Shown: positions 1-7,650 of the stretch, piece after piece
How the letters are laid out: each line of letters opens with the position of its first letter
How positions within the stretch are numbered: the stretch's first letter is position 1
NCBI GenBank assembly: GCA_047722305.1
Contig: JBDNYM010000033.1
Location: 1-25,788, forward strand
DNA length: 25,788 nt
Origin: JAKVJE01 sp047722305
GTDB taxonomy: Bacteria; Actinomycetota; Actinomycetes; Actinomycetales; Microbacteriaceae
Reading direction: 5' to 3'
The notes under the pieces: generated by a model
The model's input: only the letters and a program-made list of their open reading frames with translations
The model's database searches: none
What the model was told of the DNA's origin: nothing
Translations under genes and position numbers: made by a program

Positions 1-100
1 GGGGGGGGGGGGGGGGGGGGGGGGGGGCGGGGGGTGGGCGGCCCCCCCCCCCCCGGGGTACCCCCCCCGCCCCACCCCGGGGGGGGCGGCGGCGGCCGGC
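1..100. other. Low-complexity window edge, probably artefact
   Basis: Positions 1-27 are pure G, followed by G and C homopolymers around a GGGGTACCCC palindrome (55-64). GGGGTGGGCGG at 31-41 is mirrored by CCGCCCCACCCC at 67-78 with one extra C, so the segment folds back on itself. Plausible protein sequence in the adnA frame begins only at about 98-101. I see no gene signal here and read it as a poor-quality sequence end. Confidence 0.75.
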
Positions 101-1747
101 GCCGCCCGGCTCCTCGCGCGGCTGCGCGACCAGCTCGCCGCGGGCGTCTCCGCCGGGCAGGGGCTCTGGATCGTGTGGCAGGCGGCCCGCGGGCGGCGCG
201 GGGCTCATCCGGGGCGGGACGTCCGCCGGTCGGCCTTCGGCGCCGCCCTGCAGCAGCAGGCGCTGAGCGGCGGTCCGGGGGCGACCGCCGCCGCTTCCAC
301 CCTCGATGCCGCCCTGGCGCTGTTCGCCGCCGCCGACCGCTTCACCGAGCGGTTCCCGCGCAGCGGCGCTGGCGCCTTCGTCGAGTCGATCCTGGGGCAG
401 AGCGTCCCCGAGGACACCCTCGCGCTGCACGAGCACAGCGAGGCCGTGGTGCTCGCCACGCCCGCGGCGGTGGCCGGGCGGGAGTTCGCCTACGTGGTCG
501 TCGCCGGGCTGCAAGAAGGGCTCTGGCCCAACCTGCGGGTGCGGGGCACCCTGCTGGGCGCGCCGCAACTGGAGGACGCCATCCTCGGCGGTGTCGACGT
601 CGACCACCGGCGGGCGGTGCTCGACGACGAGCTGCGGTTCTACTACACCGCCATGACACGGTCGCGCGGCGACGTGCTGGTGGTGGCGACCGAGACCGCT
701 GACGACGCCCCCAGCTCGTTCTTCGTGGCGACCGCGGCACTCGCGGCGCCGCCCGCGCCCGCCGACCCGGTCGCCGCTCGTGCCCTGCAGCTCGCCGCCG
801 CAGCCCCGCTGACCGTGCGAGGACTGGTGGCGAGCCTGCGCCGGGAACTCGCCGCCGACCCCGCCGCCCCCGGATCCGTGGAAGCCGCCGGGGTGCTGCG
901 CCGCCTGGCCGCCGCCGGCGTCGCGCCCGCCGACCCCGACCATTGGCTCGGCCTGCGCCCGCTGATCGGCGCCGGCACCCACCCGACGGTGCTGCGCGAT
1001 GGGGAGGCCGTCGTCTCGCCGTCGGCCCTCGAACGCTTCGAGCGCGATCCGGCCGACTGGTTCCTCGGCAGCATCGGAGCCCGACCCGCCGGGGCCGCCC
1101 AGGGCGTGGGGACGATCGTCCACGCCGCCCTGCAGCGCAGCGCCGAAGACGACGACATCTCGCTCGAGGCGCTGACCGACCACGTGCGGCAGCGCTGGGG
1201 GGAGCTCGAATTCCCCGTCGTCTGGGAGGGGGACCTCGAATGGGAACGTGTCGGGCAGATGCTGCAGCGCCTGCACGGCTACCTCCGCGCGGCGGCGGCG
1301 GGCGGCTGGGCGCCCATCGGCGCCGAGGTCGGCTTCGAGGCTCGCCTCCCGGGGGTCGACATCCACGGGTTCATCGACCGCGTCGAGCGCAACGGGGCCG
1401 GCGAGGTGCGCATCGTCGACCTCAAGACCGGGGCGAACGTCATCTCCGTAGCCGAGGCGGCCGCGAACCTGCAGCTGGCCGCCTACCAGATCGCCCTGCC
1501 CGGCCTCGACCTGGGGACGGGGCCGGCCGCGCTGTCCGAGAGCTTCCTGCTGTTCGTCGCCGGCAACGGCCAGCGGGCGGCCATCCGCACGCAGGCGCCG
1601 CACACCCCGTCGCAGCGGGCCGAATTCACGACCCGCATCGAGGCCATCGGGGCCGGGATGGCGGCCGGCGCCTACCCGGTCGGCGCCGCGGACGGCTTCC
1701 GCACCCGCGACTCGCAGCTGCTCGCCATCCCGGAGGTCACCGAATGA
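101..1747 (+). CDS. adnA: AdnA-like helicase-nuclease subunit, 5' truncated
   Basis: This is the C-terminal part of a UvrD/RecB-type helicase with a RecB-family nuclease domain. The reading frame makes sense from about position 101; the N-terminus lies outside the window. Helicase motif VI (YYTAMTRSRG, about 641-670) is present. The motif V region (458-487) reads TPAAVAGREF instead of the usual THxxKGxE, as expected for the weak motor of AdnA. The nuclease domain has the RecB pattern: His in GTIVH (1121), Asp in FIDRVE (1376), the VDLKTG signature (Asp 1418, Lys 1424), then QLAAYQ. In mycobacteria AdnA pairs with AdnB to unwind and resect DNA ends, replacing RecBCD. The stop codon overlaps the adnB start (ATGA), so translation is probably coupled. 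The A versus B assignment rests on gene order and the degenerate motif V. Confidence 0.85.
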   Translation, partial: AARLLARLRDQLAAGVSAGQGLWIVWQAARGRRGAHPGRDVRRSAFGAALQQQALSGGPGATAAASTLDAALALFAAADRFTERFPRSGAGAFVESILGQSVPEDTLALHEHSEAVVLATPAAVAGREFAYVVVAGLQEGLWPNLRVRGTLLGAPQLEDAILGGVDVDHRRAVLDDELRFYYTAMTRSRGDVLVVATETADDAPSSFFVATAALAAPPAPADPVAARALQLAAAAPLTVRGLVASLRRELAADPAAPGSVEAAGVLRRLAAAGVAPADPDHWLGLRPLIGAGTHPTVLRDGEAVVSPSALERFERDPADWFLGSIGARPAGAAQGVGTIVHAALQRSAEDDDISLEALTDHVRQRWGELEFPVVWEGDLEWERVGQMLQRLHGYLRAAAAGGWAPIGAEVGFEARLPGVDIHGFIDRVERNGAGEVRIVDLKTGANVISVAEAAANLQLAAYQIALPGLDLGTGPAALSESFLLFVAGNGQRAAIRTQAPHTPSQRAEFTTRIEAIGAGMAAGAYPVGAADGFRTRDSQLLAIPEVTE

Positions 1748-4700
1748 ATCGCTCCGAAGCATCTGCATCTTCCGCGTCGTCGATGCCGTCCACATCCGCC
1801 TCGGGCTCGGCATCCCGGCCGTTGCCCACGCCGCCCGCGTCAAGCCAGCCGCAGCCGGCACGTCCGCGTCCACCGCAGCCGATGATCACCGCAGCCGGGA
1901 TCGCCGCCCTCATCCACCAGCACACGCGGGCGGCGGGGAAGCCGCCCGTCCCCACCGCCGAGCAGAGCCGCATCATCGAAGACGACGGGTCCGGGCCCGC
2001 GCTCGTCGTCGCCGGGGCGGGGTCGGGGAAGACCACCACGCTCATGCAGCACCTCGCCTGGCTGGTGGCCAACGGTCGGGTCGCCCCGGAGCGCATCCTC
2101 GGGCTCACGTTCACCCGCAAGGCGGCCGCCGAGCTCGACGCGAAGGTGCGCGCTGGCATCGCCGCCGTCGGCGGCCCACAGCAGCGCACCGCCATCGACG
2201 CGGCCGTCCACGCCCCGACCATCACCACCTACAACTCGTACGCGAACCGCCTGTTCCAGGACCACGCCCTCGTCATCGGCCGCGAGCCCGACTCTGCGCT
2301 CGTCACCGATGCCGCCGCCTGGGAGCTCGCCTACGAGGTCGTCGCCGATGCGGCTGCCGATGAGACCGGCCGGCCTGGGCAGACCGACCGGCTCGGCGAA
2401 CCCAGCGCGCCCGATCAGCCCGACCGGGCTGACGAGTCCGGCAGCAGTCCCTCTCCGGGCCCGGACAGAACGCAGCTGCTGGACGAGCTGGTCGCCTTCG
2501 GTGCGCGCCCCGCCCGCCTCGCCGACCTGGTGCTGAACCTCGCCGCGCTCATGGTTGACAACGGGGTGAACGACGCGGAGGTCCTGGCCTACGCGGCGCA
2601 GGTCGAGGCCGCGCTCATCGCTCTGCGTCCGGCCGAGAAGCAGCGCTCGGCCCGGCGGCCGGACATCGAGACGATGCTGCGCAGCATGCGCGGGCTGCGG
2701 CTGCTGGTTCCGCTCTGCGCCGAGTACGAACGGCGCAAACGGGCGCGGGGGCTCATGGAGTACGGCGACCAGGTGGCGGGCGCGCTGCAGATCATGGCCG
2801 CCCGTCCCGACCTGTGCGCCGCCGAGCGAGACCAGTGGGATGTGATCGTGCTCGACGAGTACCAAGACACCAGCGTGTCGCAGACGCGCCTGCTGGCGGG
2901 GCTGTTCCAGGGGCTGCGGGTGATGGCCGTCGGCGACCCCAACCAGTCGATCTACGCCTGGCGGGGCGCCAGCGCCGAGAACATGCGACGGTTCGCCGCC
3001 GATTTTCACGGGGACGAGCGGCGGACGTTCACCCTCAGCACCAGCTGGCGCAATAGCCGGCGCATCCTCGACGCCGCCAACGCGGTCGCGGCACCTCTCG
3101 ACGCCGCCGGGGTGCGGACGCTCGCGGCCCGGCCCGGAGCTGGCCCCGGCATCGTCTCCGCGCAGTACCTTCCCGATGTCGCGGCGGAGGCGGAGGCCTG
3201 CGCCGAGTGGCTGGGCGAGCAGCTGGCCGGTGCGGACCCGGCCAGGCCGGATCCGGCGCAGCCGCCGACCGCGGCCGTGCTGTTCCGCACGAAGCGGCAC
3301 ATGCAGGAGTTCTCCGACGTCCTCGCCCGCCACGACATCCGCCATGCCGTCGTCGGGCTCGGCGGCGTCATCGACTCTCCGGAAGTCACCGACGTGCGAT
3401 GCGCCCTCGCCGTCATCGCCGACGCCGGGGCCGGCCCCGAGCTGGTCCGGCTGCTCGGCGGCGCCCGCTGGCGCCTCGGCCCGGCCTCCCTGGTGCGCCT
3501 CGGCGAGCTGGCCCGCCGGCTGGCTCGCAGCGGATACGTGCGCGGGCACCGCTCCGACGGCGAGCAGGAGGCGATCGCGGCCGGCTTCCGGGCGTCGAGC
3601 GTGGCCGACGAGCAGCCGTCCCTGGTCGACGCTCTCGATGCGGTCGCCGACGGTCCCGGCTGGGTGCGCACGCTATTCCCCGCCGACGAGTGGGCGCGGC
3701 TGCGCGAGGCCGCGGCGCTGTTCCGCGACCTGCGGCGCTACCACCGCAGCAGCCTGAGCGACCTCATCCGGGTGGTGATCGCCCGCCTCGGCCTCGACGT
3801 CGAGCTCGTCGCCAACGAGCAGCATCCGCACCCGGCCGAGAACCTCGACGTGCTGCTCGACAAGGTGGAGGAGTACGAGCGCTCCGCCAGGCATCCCACC
3901 GTTCTCGGCCTGCTCGACTGGATCGAGCAGCTCGCCCGCCGGGAGCACCTGGAGCCCTCCGACCGGACGGCCGAGCCCGGCGTCGTGCAGCTCATGACCG
4001 TGCACGCCGCGAAGGGGCTCGAATGGGATGTTGTCAGCGTGCCGCTGCTGGTCGATGGCGAGTTCCCGGTGACCCGCACCGGCGACGCCGGGGGCTGGAT
4101 GCGCACCGGGCAGCTGCCGAGCGACCTCCGGGGCGACGCCGGGAGCCTCCCCGTGCTGCGCTGGCGCGGGCTGGCGGACCAGGGCGAGTTCGTGGATGCG
4201 GTCAAGGCCTACAAGCACGAGAACTCCGAGCGCGCGCTGGCCGAAGAGCGCCGGCTCGCCTACGTCGCCATCACCCGCGCCCGGCGCGCGCTGCTGGTGA
4301 CCGGGTCCCGATTCGCGGCCGGCCGGACGCGGCCGCGGGATGCCGCCGCCGAGCTGCAGGAGTGCGCCGAGACCTGGCAGCAGCCGCTGGCGCAACTCGA
4401 CGACACCGTCCCGCCGCCGGCGGAGACCGCGCAGACCCCCTGGCCGCGCGACCCGCTCGGGGCCCGCCGCGAGCGGGTGGAGCGCGCCGCGGCACTCGTC
4501 CGCTCGGCGCCCCCGGCCGACGGCAGCGCCACCATGCAGGTGGCGCAGGCGCTGCTCGACGAGCCGGACGCCGCCGTTGGAGTGCGGTTGCCCGGGCGGA
4601 TCGCCGCCTCGCATTTCCACGCCCTCGCCACCGATCCTGGCGCCGCCCTCCGGGACCTGCAGCGGCCGGTGCCCCAGCCGCCGAGCGCCGCGAGTGCCCT

Positions 4701-5271
4701 GGGCACCGCGTTCCACGCCTGGGTGCAGCGGCGGTACCGGTCCGCGGGGTGGATCGAATCCATCGACGAGGATGCGGTCGCCAGCGACGCCGTCCCCGCG
4801 GTCGGGGCCTTCGACGAGGCCCAGCTGCGGCGGCTGCAAGACACGTTCGAGCGCAGCCGGTGGGCGGGCCGCGAGCCGGTCGACGTGGAGCTGGCCCTCG
4901 AATACGAGATCGGCGGGATGGTCGTCCCCTGCAAGCTCGACGCCGTGTTCCCGGAGGGCGACGCCTACGTCGTGGTCGACTGGAAGACCGGCGCCCAGCC
5001 GGTCACCGCCGCCGACCTGCGGCAGAAGCAGTACCAGCTCGCCCTGTACCGGCTCGCGTACGCTGCCCACCGCGGCATCGATCCCAGCACCGTGTCGGCC
5101 TGCTTCTACTACGTCGCCACCGACACCGAGATCCGGCCCCAGCAGCTGTCGGATCAGGACGAACTGGAGTCGGTGTGGGCCGGGGTGCGGTCGGCGGCGG
5201 CGCGATCCGGGGCCGGCTCGGGGCCGGCTGTCGACGGATCCGCCGGCGACTCCGAGGTGTCGGCGTCGTGA
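1744..5271 (+). CDS. adnB: AdnB-like helicase-nuclease, lead motor subunit
   Basis: A 1175-residue SF1A helicase fused to a RecB-like nuclease. The start is ATG 1744, overlapping the adnA stop, with GGAGG at 1732-1736 seven bases upstream. The first 46 residues are Ser/Ala/Pro-rich, and ATG 1882 is a possible shorter start. All motor motifs look intact: Walker A GAGSGKT (91-97), motif Ia LTFTRKAA, Walker B DEYQD (371-375), VGDPNQSIYAWRG, TVHAAKGLEWD and YVAITRAR (840-847). The nuclease has H991 (GTAFHAW), D1066 (CKLDAVF) and D1079-W-K1081 (VDWKTG), then QLALYR. A Pro/Asp/Ser-rich insert at about residues 205-240 is unusual and probably a surface linker. The intact motor matches mycobacterial AdnB, the subunit that drives translocation. 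The last 118 bases overlap the convergent gene on the minus strand. Confidence 0.93.
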   Translation: MNRSEASASSASSMPSTSASGSASRPLPTPPASSQPQPARPRPPQPMITAAGIAALIHQHTRAAGKPPVPTAEQSRIIEDDGSGPALVVAGAGSGKTTTLMQHLAWLVANGRVAPERILGLTFTRKAAAELDAKVRAGIAAVGGPQQRTAIDAAVHAPTITTYNSYANRLFQDHALVIGREPDSALVTDAAAWELAYEVVADAAADETGRPGQTDRLGEPSAPDQPDRADESGSSPSPGPDRTQLLDELVAFGARPARLADLVLNLAALMVDNGVNDAEVLAYAAQVEAALIALRPAEKQRSARRPDIETMLRSMRGLRLLVPLCAEYERRKRARGLMEYGDQVAGALQIMAARPDLCAAERDQWDVIVLDEYQDTSVSQTRLLAGLFQGLRVMAVGDPNQSIYAWRGASAENMRRFAADFHGDERRTFTLSTSWRNSRRILDAANAVAAPLDAAGVRTLAARPGAGPGIVSAQYLPDVAAEAEACAEWLGEQLAGADPARPDPAQPPTAAVLFRTKRHMQEFSDVLARHDIRHAVVGLGGVIDSPEVTDVRCALAVIADAGAGPELVRLLGGARWRLGPASLVRLGELARRLARSGYVRGHRSDGEQEAIAAGFRASSVADEQPSLVDALDAVADGPGWVRTLFPADEWARLREAAALFRDLRRYHRSSLSDLIRVVIARLGLDVELVANEQHPHPAENLDVLLDKVEEYERSARHPTVLGLLDWIEQLARREHLEPSDRTAEPGVVQLMTVHAAKGLEWDVVSVPLLVDGEFPVTRTGDAGGWMRTGQLPSDLRGDAGSLPVLRWRGLADQGEFVDAVKAYKHENSERALAEERRLAYVAITRARRALLVTGSRFAAGRTRPRDAAAELQECAETWQQPLAQLDDTVPPPAETAQTPWPRDPLGARRERVERAAALVRSAPPADGSATMQVAQALLDEPDAAVGVRLPGRIAASHFHALATDPGAALRDLQRPVPQPPSAASALGTAFHAWVQRRYRSAGWIESIDEDAVASDAVPAVGAFDEAQLRRLQDTFERSRWAGREPVDVELALEYEIGGMVVPCKLDAVFPEGDAYVVVDWKTGAQPVTAADLRQKQYQLALYRLAYAAHRGIDPSTVSACFYYVATDTEIRPQQLSDQDELESVWAGVRSAAARSGAGSGPAVDGSAGDSEVSAS

Positions 5272-6647
5272 GCCGAGGCTGAGCCGGCCGGGCGGGGCGG
5301 CTCCGCTGCAGGGCGAGGGGACTCGGCCGTTGCGGTGGTCTCGGATGCCGGAGCGGTTTCGGCCGTGTCGGCGTCGTGGTCCTCGGCGGTGACTTCGGAG
5401 ACGGCGGCGATGGCGGAGGCCCCGGTTTCGGCCGCGGCATCCGCATCCGCGGTCGGGATGGGGCCAGTCGCCGGTTCGCCCGCGGTCGGCGGCTGCGTCC
5501 CGACGCCAGTCTCGGCCGCTGTCAGTGCCTCCGACGCGGACTCCGTCCCCGCAGGTGAGGCGGGCGCGGCCGGAGGTTCCTCCGCCTCCGCGGGCGATTC
5601 CGGCTCCGCCTCCGTCGCGGCGGCGCCGGCAACGGCAACGTCGCCCTCGGCCTCGCCCTTGGCAGCATCCTCCGCCGTTCCTGCCGTTCCCGCCGGCTCC
5701 GCACCCCTCGCCGCCTCGACGAGCGGGTTCATGAGCCCGTTGCTGAGGACTTCGTTGAGGTTGGCGAGCATCCGAGTGGCGTCGGCGATGACCTCGTCGT
5801 CGTGGGCGTCGATGCCGAACAGCAGCCACTTGGCCAGCGCGATCTCGGCGTGCAGCATGGCCCGCTGACGCAGGTGCGGGTCCACGGGGGTGTCGACGGC
5901 GCGCTCGTAGGCGTTCAGCGCGGTGTCGACGACGGTCTGCCGGGCGGAGTGGACGAGCCAGCCGAAGTCGGCCGCCGGGTCCCCGATGCGGAGTCGGCCC
6001 CAAGACAGCACGGCCGTCAACCGGTCCCGGTTGACGAGCAGCGAACGTTCGTCCAGGTCGCCGTGGACCACGAGCGGTTCGAACTCCCAGAGGGGGTCGG
6101 CGTCGAAGGCTTCCGCCCAGCGGCTGGCGAGCAGCGGGGGGAGCCGACGGGTCTCGGCCGCACGGCGGGCGATGCCCCGGGCGTCCGCCCGCTCATCCTC
6201 GGCGGTCAGGTGCGGCAGCCCGTAGTCGTCCACGAACCCGCGCGGCAGGCCGTGGATGGCGGCGATGCCCGCGGCGACGCTCTCGGTGAGCTCATCCAGC
6301 GGCCGCAGCCGGTTCACGTTGAGCGGCTGGCCGGCGACGAACGAGTACACGTACAGCCGCCGCGCCCCGGCCGGCACCCGGCCGGCCTCCAGCGGGACGT
6401 CGAATGGGAAACGGGCCCGGATCCCGGCGCTGAGCGCACTCAGCGGCTTGAGCTCGTCGATGAGCGCATGCTCGGCGTCGTCGCTCAGCGGCAGCCGGGC
6501 CAGGTAGCGCTTGCCGTCCTCCCGCGCGATCAGCACCGACTCGTACTCCCCGCTGGTGCCCGACGAGTACGGGCTGACACTGGTCGCGTCCAGCCCGGCG
6601 ACGGCGGTCGTCGCCAGCGCCGCTAGAGTGAGGGAAGACGTGGCCAT
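5154..6647 (-). CDS. Phosphotransferase-fold protein, probable pseudokinase
   Basis: This 497-residue protein has an APH/protein-kinase-like fold in roughly residues 1-305, followed by about 190 residues of Ala/Glu/Pro/Thr-rich low complexity. The Brenner-type motif is recognisable as HGDLDERSLLV (H195, D197), but the metal-binding Asn is Ser202. The second metal ligand, the Asp of the usual IDW motif, is Ser215 (LSWGR). GDPAADF follows as expected. Asp197 is kept, but both metal ligands are lost, so phosphotransfer is doubtful and a binding or regulatory role is more likely. Database labels such as aminoglycoside or macrolide phosphotransferase should not be taken as resistance. ATG 6647 is preceded by a -10 box only 7 bases away, suggesting a leaderless mRNA. 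The low-complexity 3' end runs antisense through the last 118 bases of adnB. The gene is divergent from nudC. Confidence 0.8.
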   Translation of the reverse strand: MATSSLTLAALATTAVAGLDATSVSPYSSGTSGEYESVLIAREDGKRYLARLPLSDDAEHALIDELKPLSALSAGIRARFPFDVPLEAGRVPAGARRLYVYSFVAGQPLNVNRLRPLDELTESVAAGIAAIHGLPRGFVDDYGLPHLTAEDERADARGIARRAAETRRLPPLLASRWAEAFDADPLWEFEPLVVHGDLDERSLLVNRDRLTAVLSWGRLRIGDPAADFGWLVHSARQTVVDTALNAYERAVDTPVDPHLRQRAMLHAEIALAKWLLFGIDAHDDEVIADATRMLANLNEVLSNGLMNPLVEAARGAEPAGTAGTAEDAAKGEAEGDVAVAGAAATEAEPESPAEAEEPPAAPASPAGTESASEALTAAETGVGTQPPTAGEPATGPIPTADADAAAETGASAIAAVSEVTAEDHDADTAETAPASETTATAESPRPAAEPPRPAGSASAHDADTSESPADPSTAGPEPAPDRAAADRTPAHTDSSSS

Positions 6648-6654
6648 ATCGACT

Positions 6655-6660
6655 AGGGTA
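6655..6660 (-). promoter_or_regulatory. -10 box for leaderless phosphotransferase-like gene
   Basis: On the minus strand TACCCT fits the TANNNT -10 consensus and ends 7 bases before ATG 6647, so transcription would start at or next to the A of the ATG. No Shine-Dalgarno sequence lies upstream, which agrees with leaderless translation. The -35 region is not clear. Confidence 0.5.
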
Positions 6661-6720
6661 GGCGACCCTCGGGAGAAACCCGATCATCACACGGCCGGGT
6701 CGCCGGCGACGGAGGGAACC

Positions 6721-7650
6721 GTGGGGACGCTGCCGACCGGCCTGTCGCCGTCTGACCTCCCGCTGGCCGATCTGCCCCTGGTCCGCGGCGGCCTGGCCCT
6801 CGACACCGCCGCCCGCACCGAGCCCGACCTCTTCGACCGTCTCTGGGATGAGCCGGGCACGCGCGTCCTGGTCCTGCACGACGGCCGGGCCCCGGTCCGC
6901 GGCGGCGCGCTGCGCTGGATCGACCCGGCAGACACCCCCGCCACCCTGGTGCGCGCCTACCTGGGGCGCATCGCCGGCGCCGCCCGGGTGGCGGTGAACG
7001 TCGGGGAGGGCTCGTTCGCCGAGTTCTCCGCCCGCCCGGCTCAGCAGGGCACGGCCTGGTCGCGCGCGCGCGAGGTCGGCGCCGGGCTGCCCCCGGCCGA
7101 TTCGACCGCCCTGGTGACCGCCACCGCTCTGTTCAACTGGCACGCGACCCACGGGTTCTGCCCGCATTGCGGGATGCCGACCGCAGTCGGGCAGGCCGGC
7201 TGGGTGCGGCGGTGCCCGTCCTGCGGGCACACCGTGTTTCCGCGTATCGAGCCCGCCGTCATCATGACGGTCGAGGATGCGGACGGCCGCCTGCTGCTGG
7301 CCTCGCATGGCACCGGCCCGGACGCCCGGTTCTCGGTGCTGGCCGGCTTCGTGGAGCCGGGCGAGTCGCTGCGTCAGGCGGTGGTGCGGGAGGTGGCCGA
7401 GGAGGTGGGCCTGCGGGTGCGCGTCTCGGCTCCGCTGGGCTCGCAGCCGTGGCCGTATCCGCTGAGCCTGATGGTGGCGTTCCGCGCCGAGACCCTCGAC
7501 GACCCCGGCCGGGCGCGCCCGGACGGCGACGAGATCGCGCAGCTGCGCTGGGTGACGCGGGACGAGCTGCCCGCGGCCGGCCTGCGCCTGCCCCCGGCCG
7601 CATCCATCGCCGCCGCCATGATCGCGGCCTGGCGCGCCGGCGCGCGATGA
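6721..7650 (+). CDS. nudC: NudC family NAD(H) pyrophosphatase (Nudix)
   Basis: A 309-residue protein, close to the usual actinobacterial NudC length. It hydrolyses NADH to NMNH and AMP, and some members remove NAD caps from RNA. The order is an N-terminal domain, a zinc ribbon (C147-x2-C150 and C165-x2-C168), a Nudix box at residues 209-231 (GFVEPGE...REVAEEVG, complete) and the NudC-specific SQPWPYPLS motif at 241-249, which separates NudC from other Nudix enzymes. The start is GTG 6721 with GGAGGG seven bases upstream. The longer in-frame extension to 6511 would run antisense into the divergent phosphotransferase-like gene and is unlikely. The stop overlaps the following helicase start (ATGA). 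The same nudC-uvrD2 pair is found in mycobacteria. Confidence 0.95.
   Translation: MGTLPTGLSPSDLPLADLPLVRGGLALDTAARTEPDLFDRLWDEPGTRVLVLHDGRAPVRGGALRWIDPADTPATLVRAYLGRIAGAARVAVNVGEGSFAEFSARPAQQGTAWSRAREVGAGLPPADSTALVTATALFNWHATHGFCPHCGMPTAVGQAGWVRRCPSCGHTVFPRIEPAVIMTVEDADGRLLLASHGTGPDARFSVLAGFVEPGESLRQAVVREVAEEVGLRVRVSAPLGSQPWPYPLSLMVAFRAETLDDPGRARPDGDEIAQLRWVTRDELPAAGLRLPPAASIAAAMIAAWRAGAR

Noticed and set aside
943..1743. In-frame upstream extension of adnB
   Set aside because: It lies wholly within adnA in another frame, is Arg/Pro/Gly-rich, and ATG 1744 has a good ribosome site and ATGA overlap.
1840..3549. Minus-strand open frame of 569 codons
   Set aside because: Antisense to the AdnB motor domain; Gly/Arg/Ala/Pro-rich composition without motifs, typical of GC-rich shadow frames.
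3673..6003. Minus-strand open frame of 776 codons
   Set aside because: Antisense to adnB and in a different frame from the phosphotransferase-like gene; no domain.
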